Source: Balanoglossus misakiensis (lineage: Eukaryota; Hemichordata). From it: DNA of 64,000 bases. Location of the stretch: assembly GCA_040954595.2 (NCBI GenBank), contig CM082576.2:7130001-7194000 (forward strand). The letters run 5' to 3'. Position numbers and translations under genes: made by a program. Numbering within the stretch: position 1 is the first letter of the stretch; each line of letters opens with the position of its first letter. This document shows positions 33,639 to 47,841 of this stretch, one piece after another. The notes beneath the pieces were generated by a model. The model saw only the letters and a list, made by a program, of their open reading frames with translations, did no database searches and was not told the origin of the DNA.

Positions 33639-34709
33639 ATGTCGTTAACGGTTGCCGTGTTGCCCATCATGAATGGCCGTTCGTGGAACCAGACAAAGGG
33701 TTTCGATTTTGATGGCAGCGTCATCGCTCCTCAAAAGTCGACCTTCTCCGAGGCACACTTCAGAAGACGCTGTCGTCTGCACGACATCAACTTGACGAGG
33801 ACCAAGAACGCCATCGTCCTTGAGTACCGCCTGGTCAGCATGGATCTAGCGCAGGAGCAGAAGCGGATGAGACGGAAACTGCAAAATCTGCAGGTGAAGA
33901 AAGGCGACATCGAACGGGAGAGACACGCCACGCGGCGTCACTCGGTGGACACCAGTAGATTAGAGGTGCCCCCGCAGGTGTTTGGGAGGAGAAAATTATC
34001 AGACGACGCGTCCTCTACGGGTTCTGATTTGGCGCCAGGGCAGGCGAAGGCTGCGGCGCCGTCCTCCAAAACTGCAGGTGCATCTTCCGGAGGGGCGAGG
34101 CATTCCGAATACAAAGATCCGCCACCGCCGTCACCGCGAAAATCAAGCACGAACTCTACACCCAGACGGAGACTATCCAGCGAGGAGTCGTCTTCCGTGC
34201 ACTCGGCGAAATCCGACGAATCGTCGCAGCCCACGAAACTCCCGGAAATAGACCTGCTCACGAGGGCGAAGGTCCAACCTGTAGTCCAAAAGTGGAAATC
34301 CTTGGCTAAGAAGAAGGGGTCGGCGGCCACTTTCATCACGGACAATTCAGGACACGACGGCGTCTGCCTCAGTCTTGCGAGACGGAACAGCCTCCAGCAC
34401 CCCGTCAGCAGTTTCGCGAACACCGAAGGCGACGATCAACCGCTGGACGCCGCACCGCAAGACATCGCTGCAGTGGCTCCCAAACCGCGCTACCAGAGGA
34501 CGAACAGCCTGGCATCTGCGAAACAAGGAGGAATGTCCAACTGGCTCGGCATGAACGACAAAACTCTGAAAACCACCCGTAGAAAATCCGTTTCTAGTGT
34601 CGCCAGCGCTCCCGCACAGGACGAGAAAGACAAGAAGAAGATCTCCTTTGCAGCATTGGTCGACACTGTTATGGCGATGAAAGCATCGGGTATAATAAAA
34701 GACGTTTGA
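33639..34709 (+). CDS. Unrecognised basic Ser-rich coiled-coil protein (gene F)
   Basis: One open frame encodes 356 residues. The ATG at 33639 is the first after a likely acceptor or initiator tract; the frame stays open upstream, so an earlier spliced start is possible. The N-terminal 60 residues look like a compact conserved part (FDFDGSVIAPQKSTF). A charged helix at about 60-98 (YRLVSMDLAQEQKRMRRKLQ) is a probable coiled coil. A long low-complexity Ser/Pro/Lys/Arg part follows, with PPPPSPRKSS at 161-170. A short hydrophobic C-terminal segment (FAALVDTVMAMKASGI) ends the protein. Six basophilic kinase sites are spread along it: S102, S121, S180, S251, S290 and S317, each preceded by RR or QRT. 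No signal peptide or membrane segment is seen in this form. An X-box and a TATA-like box lie upstream. I do not recognise the family and give no function. Confidence 0.72.
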   Translation: MSLTVAVLPIMNGRSWNQTKGFDFDGSVIAPQKSTFSEAHFRRRCRLHDINLTRTKNAIVLEYRLVSMDLAQEQKRMRRKLQNLQVKKGDIERERHATRRHSVDTSRLEVPPQVFGRRKLSDDASSTGSDLAPGQAKAAAPSSKTAGASSGGARHSEYKDPPPPSPRKSSTNSTPRRRLSSEESSSVHSAKSDESSQPTKLPEIDLLTRAKVQPVVQKWKSLAKKKGSAATFITDNSGHDGVCLSLARRNSLQHPVSSFANTEGDDQPLDAAPQDIAAVAPKPRYQRTNSLASAKQGGMSNWLGMNDKTLKTTRRKSVSSVASAPAQDEKDKKKISFAALVDTVMAMKASGIIKDV

Positions 34710-36376
34710 ACAGTCAGACGGTCTATACTTAGCACTATGTCCTTCAAAATTTTAGTGTTCAACTCGTACCTGGTCATTTAAAATTTTAAACTCATCCATG
34801 CACTTTTCTGTATTTAGTCGTAAATTATTCTTAACTGAGTCTCTAACAGTAACATTCAAAGAAGCATTTTATTTGCTATATTCAAACTATTTGTATATAT
34901 TTCCATAATCCACGACAATTCAACTATAGAATGCAGCCGTCCGTTTCATTAAACGGGTGTCATATTGTACAGACGACGTGATCAACATTATGTAATCCTT
35001 TAACAGATATCATTTGAAGAACTCGTTTTTACCGGATATGATCTTATTTTTATTTCCACGTGGGAGCCGGGTTCACTTTAATACGCATTTAAAATTACAA
35101 CGCCGTTATCCGTTTACTCCCAAAACCGCTTAGCGGCCTTTCTGGCACTCGTATGCATGGCGAAAAAATGGGTCACAATTTTTTTCCGCAAAGATACGCA
35201 GACTTGGCACTCGACGAAAGATGTCTAGCGGTAGAGACTTTGGTTGCTGTGTAAGAGAATGCTCTCTCAGTACTTTTTATCACATTCCAGGTTACTTTGA
35301 TATAACATGTATTTGATTGGCAGGGTCTGCCTGAACAGTGAGAACAACTAGATGACAGAAATGCCGCATCTATGCAGTTCAGGTGACTCTCGCCTTATAA
35401 TTTGTAGCTGCTGAGTTTGAGTCACTGGTTGACAGTTTGCTTCTTATGGATTTTTTTTAAAACTTTGATCGAAATGTTGTGTGCTCCGTGAACATATGGT
35501 TATTTCCAAACGTCACGTCAATATTGCGAGAACAAGTTCGGACCACTGGTGACCTCGTCAAATTGTTACCCGCTTCTAAAGATCACATTTAAGGTGATAA
35601 TTTTCCACGAGACTGAAACGTGTGCAGTGTGACATTAGTCAGTACTGGTGTTTGTCCAGGGTTTAGAATAGGCGTATGACAAAATTCAAACCGACCACAA
35701 TTTACATAGTTGCCAAATCAATCTCATTTAACGTAAAAGACCATCGGTGCTGACCTTTCTGGGGTAATGAATATACTCGAGTAAAAGACAATAGATGTCA
35801 GTTCCACACAAAAATTATTACTTACAGACTTGGTGTTTTATTTTCCTCTCAAATCTGGCCTCTGTTACAATGATAACACTTGCTAAACAGTTGAACATTT
35901 TCAACATATGGCATAATAATTTCATGGTTGCATCATCGCTGTAATGGTTTACATTGGTCAACAGATTGCATGTCTGTAGAAATGGATGTGGTCTACAGAA
36001 GGTCGCATGTACTACGTATGCTCAGGGACAAAAAATGTCTGAAGTTTGTTTTCACGGACGAATTTTATGGTGTTACTTATTATCTGACATTAAAACTCCG
36101 TTTGTATCTGAGATACTGTAGTGTTTATTTGCAGTTCTTTGACTCGATACAAAATGTTATGAAAGTTGATATATGAGTGACGAAGAAGAATTGTGTGTAA
36201 GCGTTCTTAGCTATGCCTGCAGAAAGAGAGAGAGACAGACAGACAGAGAGGAGGGCGCTATAAGCTACACAAAGGGTAATACTATTTTGGACACATTTCG
36301 ACTTCTTGTAATATCTGGGTCATCTTGTTCAATACAACACTCAATTACTGCTTTGGAAATGAGGGTTGTAAAAGTC
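34710..36376. other. Non-coding DNA after gene F
   Basis: The 3' UTR of gene F probably lies here; ATTAAA at 34948 is the only weak signal near. A short GA/CAGA-rich microsatellite sits at about 36223-36252. No exon is supported. Confidence 0.4.
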
Positions 36377-36625
36377 ACCACTTTCATGAAATAATGGTGA
36401 AGATTGTCCTTCGGTTCGTCCAGAACGGACAACTGGCGCCAATGATTTTTATTTTCGTGTATCAACACATTGCAACACAGTTTTGACGACATGTTAATGA
36501 TAGGGTGACAATCCTTTCACTTTGTAATTAGCATCAATAAAGTCACAGGCCGCTTCCCTCACTAACAGCCCTCGTTTGAAGTGCTGAAAGACGAGAGAAG
36601 GGTCTCTGGTATTTCATGCTATTTA
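36377..36625 (+). repeat. Dispersed repeat, copy 2
   Basis: Second copy of the element at 32402-32690, same orientation, 4 kb away on the other side of gene F. It lacks the extra 30 bp near the left end. The most similar part runs from ATTGTCCTTCGG at about 36403 to CAGGCCGC at about 36553. Confidence 0.7.
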
Positions 36626-39600
36626 GAGTCAAGAAAGAGGGAAGGGATGGGAGGGAGAGTACATTATGCAGAATGTACTCAGGTTGTTTCCCCTGTCATA
36701 GGTAAGTGAGCGAGAGAATGTGAATCTTGACCCTGAGGGCGCTTTACAAACCACATACACGATCTTTATATTCGTTTACTTTTCCTCGCCGAGAAATGTG
36801 TCACGTTTCAATCTGCAGTTTAAATTGGTCAGTTGGGTTTTAGATTTTTTTTTGAAAACAGAGCTCGGTGTGTGTGGGTTAACAGCTGTGTGTAAAAAAA
36901 AGACATGTTTTACATCATTCTACATGTGCGCCCCAAGGGTTATATTCTTACAGACGGCCACAGAAGTCGACAAATCAGACACATTTTGTATTTTGCTGAT
37001 CGTTCAGCCATTGTCAGCTAACTCAAATTTACGAGAGTGATCCGTGGTCCCAATGTGGGCGATTTTATTGAATGACTGGTGTAGAACATCGTTTCTGGAA
37101 TTGAATATTAGTAAAACTAAAGACACGCGTATTGATTAGAACACACGAGAGGAATGGAGATATTGACTGGTACTTTCATAACACCATATTAAGTGTTATG
37201 ACAAAGAACATGTCTTGGTGAGGAAAATAATAGGGTATTATTATTATATTGTGCTAATTTGAAAATTAAAAGTCCGAAAAAATTGGGCATGTAAAGATAT
37301 CCTCCCTGAACACAGGAATGTGGTAAATTCTTCCAAAACCACCAAGAAAGAGGGAGTGGTTAGGGAGAGGAATATAATGAAATTGAAAATGCAAAACACT
37401 GCGTACTTCTTCATGTATTACCTTTATACAGACGGTACCAATGGTGCAACATCTGGGATTATTAGGCCATACGCTCAAGCATGGCTCCAAGCTAAGCGCT
37501 GTGTCCGATAACGCCAAAAGGTCTGGCGCTGATACCATGTTGTGGTCGATATGTCTTCAGTCAGGATTGTATGACCTGCAATTCTATGTGATGCAAAATG
37601 TCAAAATTGCCATTCCAGCTGAACGCGCAATGTGCTGTAAACAAACAAACAAAACGCGTCGGCGTAAACAGGTTAGCTCGATAACATCAACCGAGTTAGA
37701 GGGTCCATATTTACAGAAAGTTAATTGCGGAGAGCTTCCGATCTCTCATGGGCCTGACACATAGCGTGACGCGCATACATACAAGCTTACATCCATCATC
37801 TCTTTTAACGAGAATTCGCCAGTCGACCGAACCGTTTCATTTATAATTCTGAACGGCGAACGCAAACACGTCGTCAGCATGGGCGTGTGCAGGGCCGCTG
37901 GCGGACTGCCCGTGATAGCCCGCTTCATCAAGTGATCTGATCCGTTTTACGCACTGCGGCGTTTGAACACAAGCTGGTACGGCGTATCATACGGCACGGG
38001 GATGCACAGCAGCCAACAGGGTGTGATCTGCGAGAGAGACTGATTCTAGCGTCGACGGTGCCAAATGCACCAACCATACCCTAATTACTGTTGCTAGTAA
38101 CAGGTAGGGTTTAAAGGTAAGCTTCGCTGTATTTTCATTTCGACCTGATGATTCAAGAAAAACAAATTCCGTTCACTTGCACATGTGAACATAACAGAGC
38201 ATTATCATTCAGATCTCGTCGCGATATTTCGAGTCACAAGAACGGTGTGGGTGGATGATGTGAATATTAACATTTTCTTCTCCGCCGACGACAGTAACTG
38301 ATTAGCCAGTCCAGCTCGTGTAGGCCTAGTTACAAACGGAAGTAGGACAGAATAAAACGTTCGTTTGAGTCCCCCTCATTTTCACACAGTGATGTTTGTT
38401 TTTAAAAAAATATACGTAAAAGGGCAATGAAGTTGGTTTTGCAAAGGCAGAAATATCCCCTAGAATGACAATGACTTTAAAAATATAGAGTCCCACATCA
38501 GAAGAGGTGTTAAATTATTGATGAAGGATTTCCAAGCATTGTCGGCAAATTGTCATCATCTCGTTCCGAGACGACGCGAACGGCGAGCTCACGTGTAGCC
38601 TCGCTATGTCAACATACCGAACGGCGCAGAATCCCGAACAGCTGCAGAACCACCTCATCATTTCTGGTCGATTTTTTTAGGGTGTCGTTTGGACACCATT
38701 AGCGATGCTGTTGTAAGTGGACTCGATCTGGGTCTAATTTATGAAGCTATAGGTCACAGGTGGGAGCCGGGGCCAATGTTGCGTCGCGTTGTGTGATTGA
38801 CAATCTTGTCGGATTCTTATTTTCCTCTCTATTTACCTGTGTATGTGTTTTGTGTGCCTTTAATCCTTATGAAATTTGAGAAATCATTTGACGATGGTCT
38901 CGCTCTGCATCACCCATGTCACCTTTCTCACAAAAGATAAACCGTTTATAGGAGAATATTCATGAACAGCTTTCATTATCATCAATTGATCTTTCTCGTT
39001 ACATCTACGGGTATGTTTCTAAGTAAAGCCAATATTTGACTTTTAAATTATACAGTTACATAAAGTAAACAATTCTCCATACGATTGGTTTATACCTAGT
39101 ACAACTGTTATATTCTACCGCTATCAACACGTCTTTGCCGCATCATGTGAACATTCTAATGGCACGTTCCAATCATCGTTAAAACAATAAGGGAATTTAA
39201 TTGAAGGCGCTTATAGTTGTCGAGAGAGGCCGCTCACCCACACAAACACATAATTAACATTCTATTTTCCTTTCTTTATTCAATTGATCGATGTCATCAA
39301 AGGTCAACTAATTCCATCATGGCATTTTAATACGGCTCTCAAAATGTTTCGTCAATTAATACGGCAATTTACTTTTCGCGATATTAGTGGGCATGTTAAA
39401 ATTCAGTGGAATTCGCTTATCGGCGACAATTGGTGTCGACCTCGGCGGTCATGACTGTTTGTCTTATAATAAACCAATTTCAGCTGCTGTCATACTAAAC
39501 ACTTGCAGTGGCCGGGCGGCTCTGCTGCAGTACACACAACTACCCAGCGATGTATATGCCCGAACAGTAAGCGGAAACGCATTCACCTTCGTTTATCACG

Positions 39601-41877
39601 GGCCCAATAAACTTTCAACCCGGTGATTGAATAACGTTTTAATGACAGTCACAACTGCCAATCATGTCAACCAATCGGAATTATTCATTGGTTGAGATCG
39701 TACGAAATACATACCTGCATATTCAACGTGACAACTAGCTGTTTAATTGACACGTTTAACATACCCATTCATTTTTCATTAGATGACACAGGTGACACGT
39801 CACATGACATTGTCGAGCTTGTCTCACTAGGCCCTCATCGTTCGATTCGGTACAAGTTCAAAAATATTAACCTTCGACCATCCATCAAACAGAAAATAGT
39901 GTTTTGGACAGGATTTGAAAATTAGAATTATGCATGGATTTGGACATCACTGTATTCCAGAGTGACAGATGGTTACTGCACTTAATCGCCCCTATTGTAA
40001 CGAGGGACAGGCGTGCCGCGTTGCCTTTGACGGTGTAATTTGCAAAAGCCGTACCGTACTATACAGCAACTGTGCCACGGAAGCTGGGGGGTACAGCCCA
40101 CGTGTTATATAACGACACCCGCCCTTGCCCGGGCCACAGGTGCGCATTTCGATGATAAATGTAACTGGTGTCGCGCATAAAGGGGAAATTGATATCGTTA
40201 TGTGCTATTAGAAAATGGCACGTTGGGTGATACAGGGGTCACCCTGAAACCGGCCTCTATGCAGACATTCAATTGACAGGTTTACAGCCTGCCTTATAAT
40301 TGTACACAGCCATAGTCTAGCCTAAGCAGCAATAATTGGCGTTGAAACAGCAATTGCCACAGGCAAATGTTGGCGAAGACGCCTAATATGGCGGCGTGGT
40401 TTATGAACGTTTGTGAAATATATATATATTTATAGAAACCCGATAAACCAACTCCTTGGACTGGCTTAAATATTCTATACTGCATGAGCACTATTCCCCC
40501 GTACCTACTATAAAACATCACAAACTGGACCTTTGTTGAAAACCAAAGATTTTCTCGGTTCAGACAGGTTCGTTTATGGGACCCGTCACCTGCAGCATCA
40601 TGTGTTTAGTAAACGTAGTTGTTTCCGTGTAACCAATGCATTCGTATTCTCCGGTCCTATTTATAGTAACCACAGAAATAAAATGTTCGCGCAATATCAC
40701 AGAGCAAAGCGTTTTATGCACCCTGTACCCATCGTCGTAAACCATGGGCCCCCTTTTACGGCACGACTTCTGCGCTAACATTTACGAAAGTGATCTCAAA
40801 TCGTTGAGCTACGGGTCTTGGCGAAATGTCCATGCAGTTGTGAAGGGATTGAGACGAAACGTGGAAGAAGAATATTTCAGATCCATCGGTATAGATGTAA
40901 AAAAAATCACTCAATGTCACGAATATAAAAGCTTTATCATGAGTGCATTACCCTTTATAGTGAGCCAAGTACTATTTCTGCCTAATACATTCTATTTGGA
41001 CATGCTCGTTTGAAATGACCCGGTACAAGTGAAGCATGTGAAAAAATATAATTGCAATATATCGATAATTCAAGATTATGAGCCTAACAAATGAAACAGC
41101 GTTGCCATAGAATGAACATAGTCAATATCATAAGTAGGATACGCGCACACAAATTAATCATTGGCAGCGCGTTACCATGGCAAACCGTCTGCAAATATTT
41201 CGGTGCAAGGTTAATTTGTTTAAGGTTCTATTTTATGATAGCCTGCATATTTCAACGATGTGGCCTGACTATATACAACAGACTCGAAAACTGAAACAAC
41301 ATCTCCCATGGAGAAGAATGCCTGGTTCCCCCGCTAAGCTAATTTCTCATCATTCTCCGTACATGTTCTTGAAAGCATGTATTCAGCCAGGACCCGCCCA
41401 CGCATGCACCCACATCGTCCAACCATTCTACAGAACCACAACGCCGCCATCATACTTGCTAATCCCCCGGGAAGCAAGGGTCGAGTTATTGAACCCCGGC
41501 ACATGTGAACATTGTCTCATGTTTGCAAGACATCCCTCAAATGATTGAACTGAAAACAACATGGAGATGATATGAACGTATACAAAGGAATATATTGATA
41601 TTGTAGCCCCGGGCTGGTTAATTACTGAGCTCAGCACGCGTATGGAACGGCGCGTTACGTGCAAAACTGAATCATACTTTATGCAATAATGCCGTTTTAA
41701 ATGCAACATTTGCTTCGACTTTAATGTAAAGCGTGCGTGGGAGATACGAATGCATTGCAAGATAAAAATACAATTATATTCTCCTAAAAGGAAAATAGTT
41801 GGATTCGCTCTCCTCAGCGAAAACAAAGAACACAGTTGAAGCACAGATAACATTCTCTTCGTCAGTGGCTGAATCGA

Positions 41878-41885
41878 TGACGTCA
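41878..41885. promoter_or_regulatory. Perfect CRE octamer TGACGTCA
   Basis: Palindromic CREB/ATF consensus at the edge of a CpG-dense stretch (41.9-42.5 kb); a near match (TGACGTCG) follows at about 42319. No gene nearby is recognised. Confidence 0.25.
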
Positions 41886-42533
41886 CTACGAAAATGTTCC
41901 TCAGATAACTTCTGACGATAAGAAGCAATCTTCCCTCCCACCATCTGATTTGTGAACCATTTATAGCCCGTCTGGCAAAGAGTAGCCACCACTGATATGT
42001 CACTCGCTTGCAATAGACCATTTTCCGAGCTTCACGAGACCCTGCGAGATCTCGCGTAACTAGTCAGTTTATATGGTGACATTCTCACGTGACACATGAC
42101 AAGAAACACATAGCCCACGACACAAACGTTACAATTTTTGTTTAACTTGTGACTGTGACTGTTATTGGTGAACTTCGGAGTGTGATGTTGGATGAGGTTG
42201 TTGCGTGCAAAGAGGGCCCGCCCCTGAACGAAAACTTCGTCGAATTGTTTCTTCGCGATGCGAGTGCCCACTCATGATGACAGAGTGGGATCTTTGTGTT
42301 CACGATGTTGCATCAAATGACGTCGCTCTGTCTCCTCTTCGTCTGTCACGACCTCCCGGCCACACGTGTAAGAATGAATGACGTGATGGATGGCATCGGC
42401 TGATTGCTGTGGACACTCGCTCTATAGAGTTTGCGTCACAGAGCGCGACCCGGGCAATTGGCCATGCACCGTGTTCAGTAAGCCACGTTTGACGAGTGTG
42501 TGTTGGCTTGTTATTATGGAGATTGCTCTATCC

Positions 42534-42640
42534 CAGCTAATGCCGTCTTGATGAACTGAGTATCAGACCGGGACGATTACATCAGCTAATGCCTACTTGA
42601 TGAACAGTATTGAGTCTCAGACCAATAGGACGATTACATC
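42534..42640. repeat. Imperfect tandem duplication of about 50 bp
   Basis: Two adjacent copies begin CAGCTAATGCC at 42534 and 42583 and end GACGATTACAT. The second copy carries small insertions (49 against 57 bp). Similarity covers the whole unit. Confidence 0.75.
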
Positions 42641-45600
42641 ATTCTTACAATGCTTTTGCACAAATAAATACCCATGACTGTTTCTTAAATGTGCAAGTTA
42701 ATTTCTAAAGCCTCAAACAAGTCCGTTTGGGGGAGAATAAAAATGACTCTAAAGAGATCAATTCTCGCGATGTATAATCATAGGCCGCAAAAGTCACGGC
42801 ATTCTGGGATCACCCGGTCTCCTGACGGTTCCCACCAGCCTGGCATGACATGAAAGCAATTTGCGCGGTGAATGGAAACTGTCTTACGCAATTAGCTACC
42901 GTGTGAGCATCTGCGAATGAGAAGATAAAAACCTCTTACCGTCTCTGTCACTCGAAAAAATCCGGCACTTGCCGGTACTAAACGTTTTTTGTATGTGTGT
43001 CAAATATACATAGTTCGGAACAGAACGATTCTTGGCATTATTCTGTTCCAAACCGGAAACTCTGAAACCAAGAGTAACTCCGTCTGTTATTAACTTAACA
43101 GATCCCGAAATGGAAATTAAAAAGATTACAAAACACTCACGGACATAATTTTGTCATGATGTTATCCAGGGCATGTCTATACATACTTTGTCTTTCTCAA
43201 TTGACATCCCGAATTACTCATGTGGTACGCGCATGCTCATATTTAGCAAAACTGAGCCTTATCGTTAGACACGTGAACGCAAATCCCTCAATACGTATAG
43301 TGTTGATAATTAAAGTTGTTCAAACAAGAAGCAACGTCGAAAATGAACAAATGATTTGGGCGTCATGTACCTATAGTACTGTACACTTTATACGCGTGAG
43401 TTTATTGGAACAGTTCTCGATAATCCATGATGCACAAAAGCAAGAAGTTTCCAGTGATCCCATCAAACTTATAGGTTAGTAGACAACATTTTAAAATTCA
43501 CACTAGCTCCCGAATGTTGTGAGCCTGGGGTCGTGAATCACTAGTCAATAGTATCCAGGTTTTTAAAATGGGGATAGGTGAAGCACTTGTAGTCCCGTAA
43601 TCCTATTTCAAATGCAAATCGTTATCTCGCAATACAGGGTAAGTTTCTCGTTTATCTGTCGTCTGCCTCGTGTAGCCATTAGGCTCCCAAGCGCCCTGCC
43701 ATGTTAACAGTCTCTTTCGCCGAACCTGCGACGTGCTGCAAAACTCAATAAATTATAGCTCCTTCGAGAATGGGACACATTCATCAAAGTTGCTTTCAGC
43801 CTAAGTTTGAAATATTCCGTTGGTTGATTCATTATTTTCGTCTTTTATTATTAATTGTAATATTTGCTTTGATATTTCTTGGAGGTGTTTCTTACTTGAA
43901 ATTGACGACCGAACGCGGTTGCCAAGGTACTTTTTTAATTTATTGGACAGTTTCCTTCGTTCTGATTTAATCCAATCAGTCATGTCTAATCTCCCGTAAC
44001 CTGGATACGTCAGTAACTCTTAGTTCAGATTTTCACGGGCAAGATTTCTTCTGCATGTACAAACTTCAAAGGTATAGTCGATTTTTCTCTGACATTGATG
44101 TATATAGTTTCGATGGCAAATGTCAGTGGCTGGCCGGGTCGAATATCACAAATGACCCCGGGATGACATGTAGACCCCGCTGTTGATTAGATGTTCAGTT
44201 CGAGTAGGAGGCATTATTCGCTCCTTTTTTTTCTTGGAATTATGCCTGCGGGTAGTCGACCATGGCAACGTCTGACTTTCTAATGTGCTCGAGGAATGTT
44301 TTTTTTCACCGCCGTTGCGATGCGAAGAATGATTTCACCTGAATTGTGCATTAATACTCAAATCCCTCTCTTTTACGACTTCGTTTTATGCAGGAACCGT
44401 CGCCGTCTGTACCGAAAAGCGCTTAAAGAACTGCAGTAAATCGTTCAGAAATGCCATTTTACGTGAAGTGGTGTTTTAATTGGGCACTTAGCAAGCACTC
44501 GGTGACTAGCTGATAGTCAGTGGAATGTAGCCATATTTTAAACGGACCATATTCTAATCAAGTGCTACGTTCGTCATGTGTGTCAGTTAATTAGACAAAT
44601 AGGAGAGAACTTTGTTGTTGACACGTGGAGGAGTTTTGGACAAGATGAATGACGTTAAGTTGGTGATAGGGCAGCGGCCGGCCCTGTAATATCATCGGCA
44701 GACAATGTAACATGGTGTCATATCGCTACTGTCGTATATAATGACTGATTGGGAATTTTTCCCAGACCGAATAGTTGGATCGACATCCGGATCTGTTTAT
44801 ACGGGCCTCTTGGTGAGCGATTGTTTAATCCACCCGACCCGCAAAGTTGCATTATAATATGTTAACTCGTTGAATAGTGCAGTAAAATGTTTATTGTTGA
44901 ACTACAAAAGAAGAAAAGTACATAGTCCTAATTGCTGCCAACTTTGGGTGTTCAGTAGCATTTTGGAACACGGGAGATCATATAATTAATTCACGTATAA
45001 TTTGTGGTAGTCGTGGCCTCTGTCATTGTTTTAAAAGTTGAGTTTCATTCTTGGACGAATGACAAGAGAGCAGAAGCGTCTTATGAAAATGAATTCATCA
45101 AAAATAATGACCATGCCGTCTCTGTAAACCATATTTCCTTCATCTGCTCTTATCAATAACCGAATGAATAGTGTTGCCATGGAAATAAAAACGGTCGCCG
45201 TATGTTTCATTAGGCCCACAAAACATCCAGTTTAACTATGTTACTGGTTGATTGAGTTATTTATTATTATGTCTTGTGAATGTGTATGTTGCCATAGAAA
45301 CTGGTAATCGATCTGTCAGGTATACCGGCTTTGTGTTGTAAATTCCGGTTAACTTGCATCCAGAGTTGAAGACGCGGTGATGGTGATCGTTGTTATATTC
45401 ACGGCCAGATTTTTGAATAATTCGTGACCAGATTAAGGGTTTCTGACAATATGAAGTTTATGAGTCTAAAGCAAGATAAGACACATCATTTTTTTTTATC
45501 ATAGTCCACCTATAGATATCAGTATATTACGTCTGGATTGAACGAATCCCGTTTTTGCTTAAATAGTATTAACGTTCTTTGAGATGAAGACCTGATCTGC

Positions 45601-47700
45601 ATTTTACTACTCAACCGAATATAATGGTCTATCTGTCGATCTTAAACATAATTCTCATTTCATACTACAAGGCTTCTGAGAGAATGTACGAAGATCACGG
45701 CAGACTGCGACATATCGTCCAACCGTAACATTCAAACCACCCACACGCATGCGCACCCCCGCCCCCGACAACATCCATCATTCCGGGGATATAATTTTGT
45801 AATATATCCAGCTTTACTCCGATGTTATTTCTGGGAGACGAAAGAGATGGAGAGGCATTACTCTTTATTACACACACCTATCAAATCATGTTCTTGTTGC
45901 GTGTTCTGAATGGGAATTCATCTCAACATTCTCAAAAGACGTAGTTGCTTAAGTGTTAGCTTGGTACTTATTTCACAAACGATATGGTGAGCTTTCTTCC
46001 ATGTGGCAAAAACGACGATATGTTCCTCGTTGTCTATGTATACATTCAGATTTGTTTGAATGTGTTATCATAGGAGCCTACGCATTGAATGTACAAAACG
46101 ATTGAAACTTGGAGCATAAATTAAAATGTCAACGACATCAACACCAATTACTACCAGGCCTTCCACATTGATTTACAAAAATAGTACTGCTTTCCAAGTG
46201 TCGGTGCAGAGAAAACTGATCACGTACCTTCCCATTCCTCTATTTCTTCTCTTTTTAACTACATAAAGCATTAATATGAGCGAAAGGCAGTTCAAAGTGA
46301 AATTCGTTTGACTGAGAATATCCTAATAAGTGGAAAGGTATATGGAACATCAGGGAATAACGTGCGCTGAAACATTTTGCTGTAATTTAGTGGAATAAAA
46401 TTAGAGTGTCAGGGACATTTAACCGTTTCCCTCTCGTCAAAATGAAGCTGTTTCTATTCCAGACACACCGGACGTTTGATCTATGAACGTAATCCTTCGG
46501 GAAAGATTCTGTTTAACCGTATGCAATCGAAGAAAATAATTGACTGTTGCGACGTGCATATCCCAGAACGTGCTTCTTGCAACAATTCTTTCACTGAGCG
46601 CTGTATTAGTTTGCGTGAAATGCAGGAAAGCATGGATTATGAATTGACTGTAAACCGTGGAAGATAATGAAAATCGGGAAAATGCTATTCTGGTGAGAGA
46701 ATTCGACTTAACATACCGACCCTCGATTCAAGCTAAAACTGTCGCCATTCTTTTACACGACACAACTTTGTTTGAAATTAAATGCTTACGGAGAACTCTT
46801 CGGGTTCTGTGTGTGACGCTACTTCGGATGCAACACACTTTAGAGGGCCACGCCTTGGTGAAAATATGAATGTTAGTAATTAAAATGAAAGCAAATGTTA
46901 ATTTGGTTAAGTGTGCAATATAATTATGAGTCTGAAAGCCCTTGCTCTTAAACCGATTATGATGTATATTTCGGTCACTGTTGGTGGCGCAGAATGTCCG
47001 CCATTAAATTATTAAATTTTATTAAAGCAAGCTCGTTCCCGAATAATCTGCAAAGCAAGCGCAATATTTTCAGATAAAATGGCGAAATTCTATATTTACG
47101 AAGGTCACTGGTGCGTAATTACATTAAATTAATCTATGCCGTGTTTCGCTCTGACAGCATTGCAAAAGGAACTGGTGTCACATATCTCTCAATGCATGTC
47201 AGCGTTATAACCTGAAGGAATTTATGGTCACAATTATTATTGGTAATGGAATCGGGATCAATTTTCAGACAATGAATTAAATTTGTCGTGCTAACTGAAA
47301 GCTCGATATAATTCAAACGGGAAACGATATCAGGTATTGTCGTTACTTGACATGAATGTCATTACATGTCATTGTCAGATTTAAACGTAATCGATAATTG
47401 TTGCTATGATTGTTCTAATTGCCGGAAGTTTTCTCAGTGTCTCATGAACTGTAATATCCAACTTAGCAACCCCGTGTCCGTCGTGTATTCTGAACCGTCG
47501 ATAGAACCCTTCAGACGTATGAAGAGTGTTTTTTGGATTGTTTTGTTTTGATGATTTTCTGCTGGAAGGCCTAGACTAATTCTGCAGTGCTGGTGGATAA
47601 AGTCTGTTTGGTGCATGGGTTAACCATGAACAGGGGATCGTAAAATGAACCGAACGCAATCGATAAAATAATTTAACTGGGCATCTAACCAGTGCATAAG

Positions 47701-47714
47701 CCCCCCCCCCCCCC
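47701..47714. repeat. C14 homopolymer
   Basis: Fourteen consecutive C. A G13 run follows 114 bp downstream, so the two could pair. Length may be affected by sequencing error. Confidence 0.8.
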
Positions 47715-47828
47715 GGACAAGGGCGCACATCAGTATACACCAACGGGGCCTCTTGTGGATTAGAAAGGATGAAGATTTTGATAACATGTTTTGATGCTCA
47801 CATATCAGTACTATTGATTTCTAGGTGC

Positions 47829-47841
47829 GGGGGGGGGGGGG
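47829..47841. repeat. G13 homopolymer
   Basis: Thirteen consecutive G, complementary to the C14 run at 47701-47714. Confidence 0.8.

Noticed and set aside
41428-42021. 197-residue minus-strand open frame
   Set aside because: No domain, no splice or start context, and an overlapping open frame of equal quality; composition looks random.
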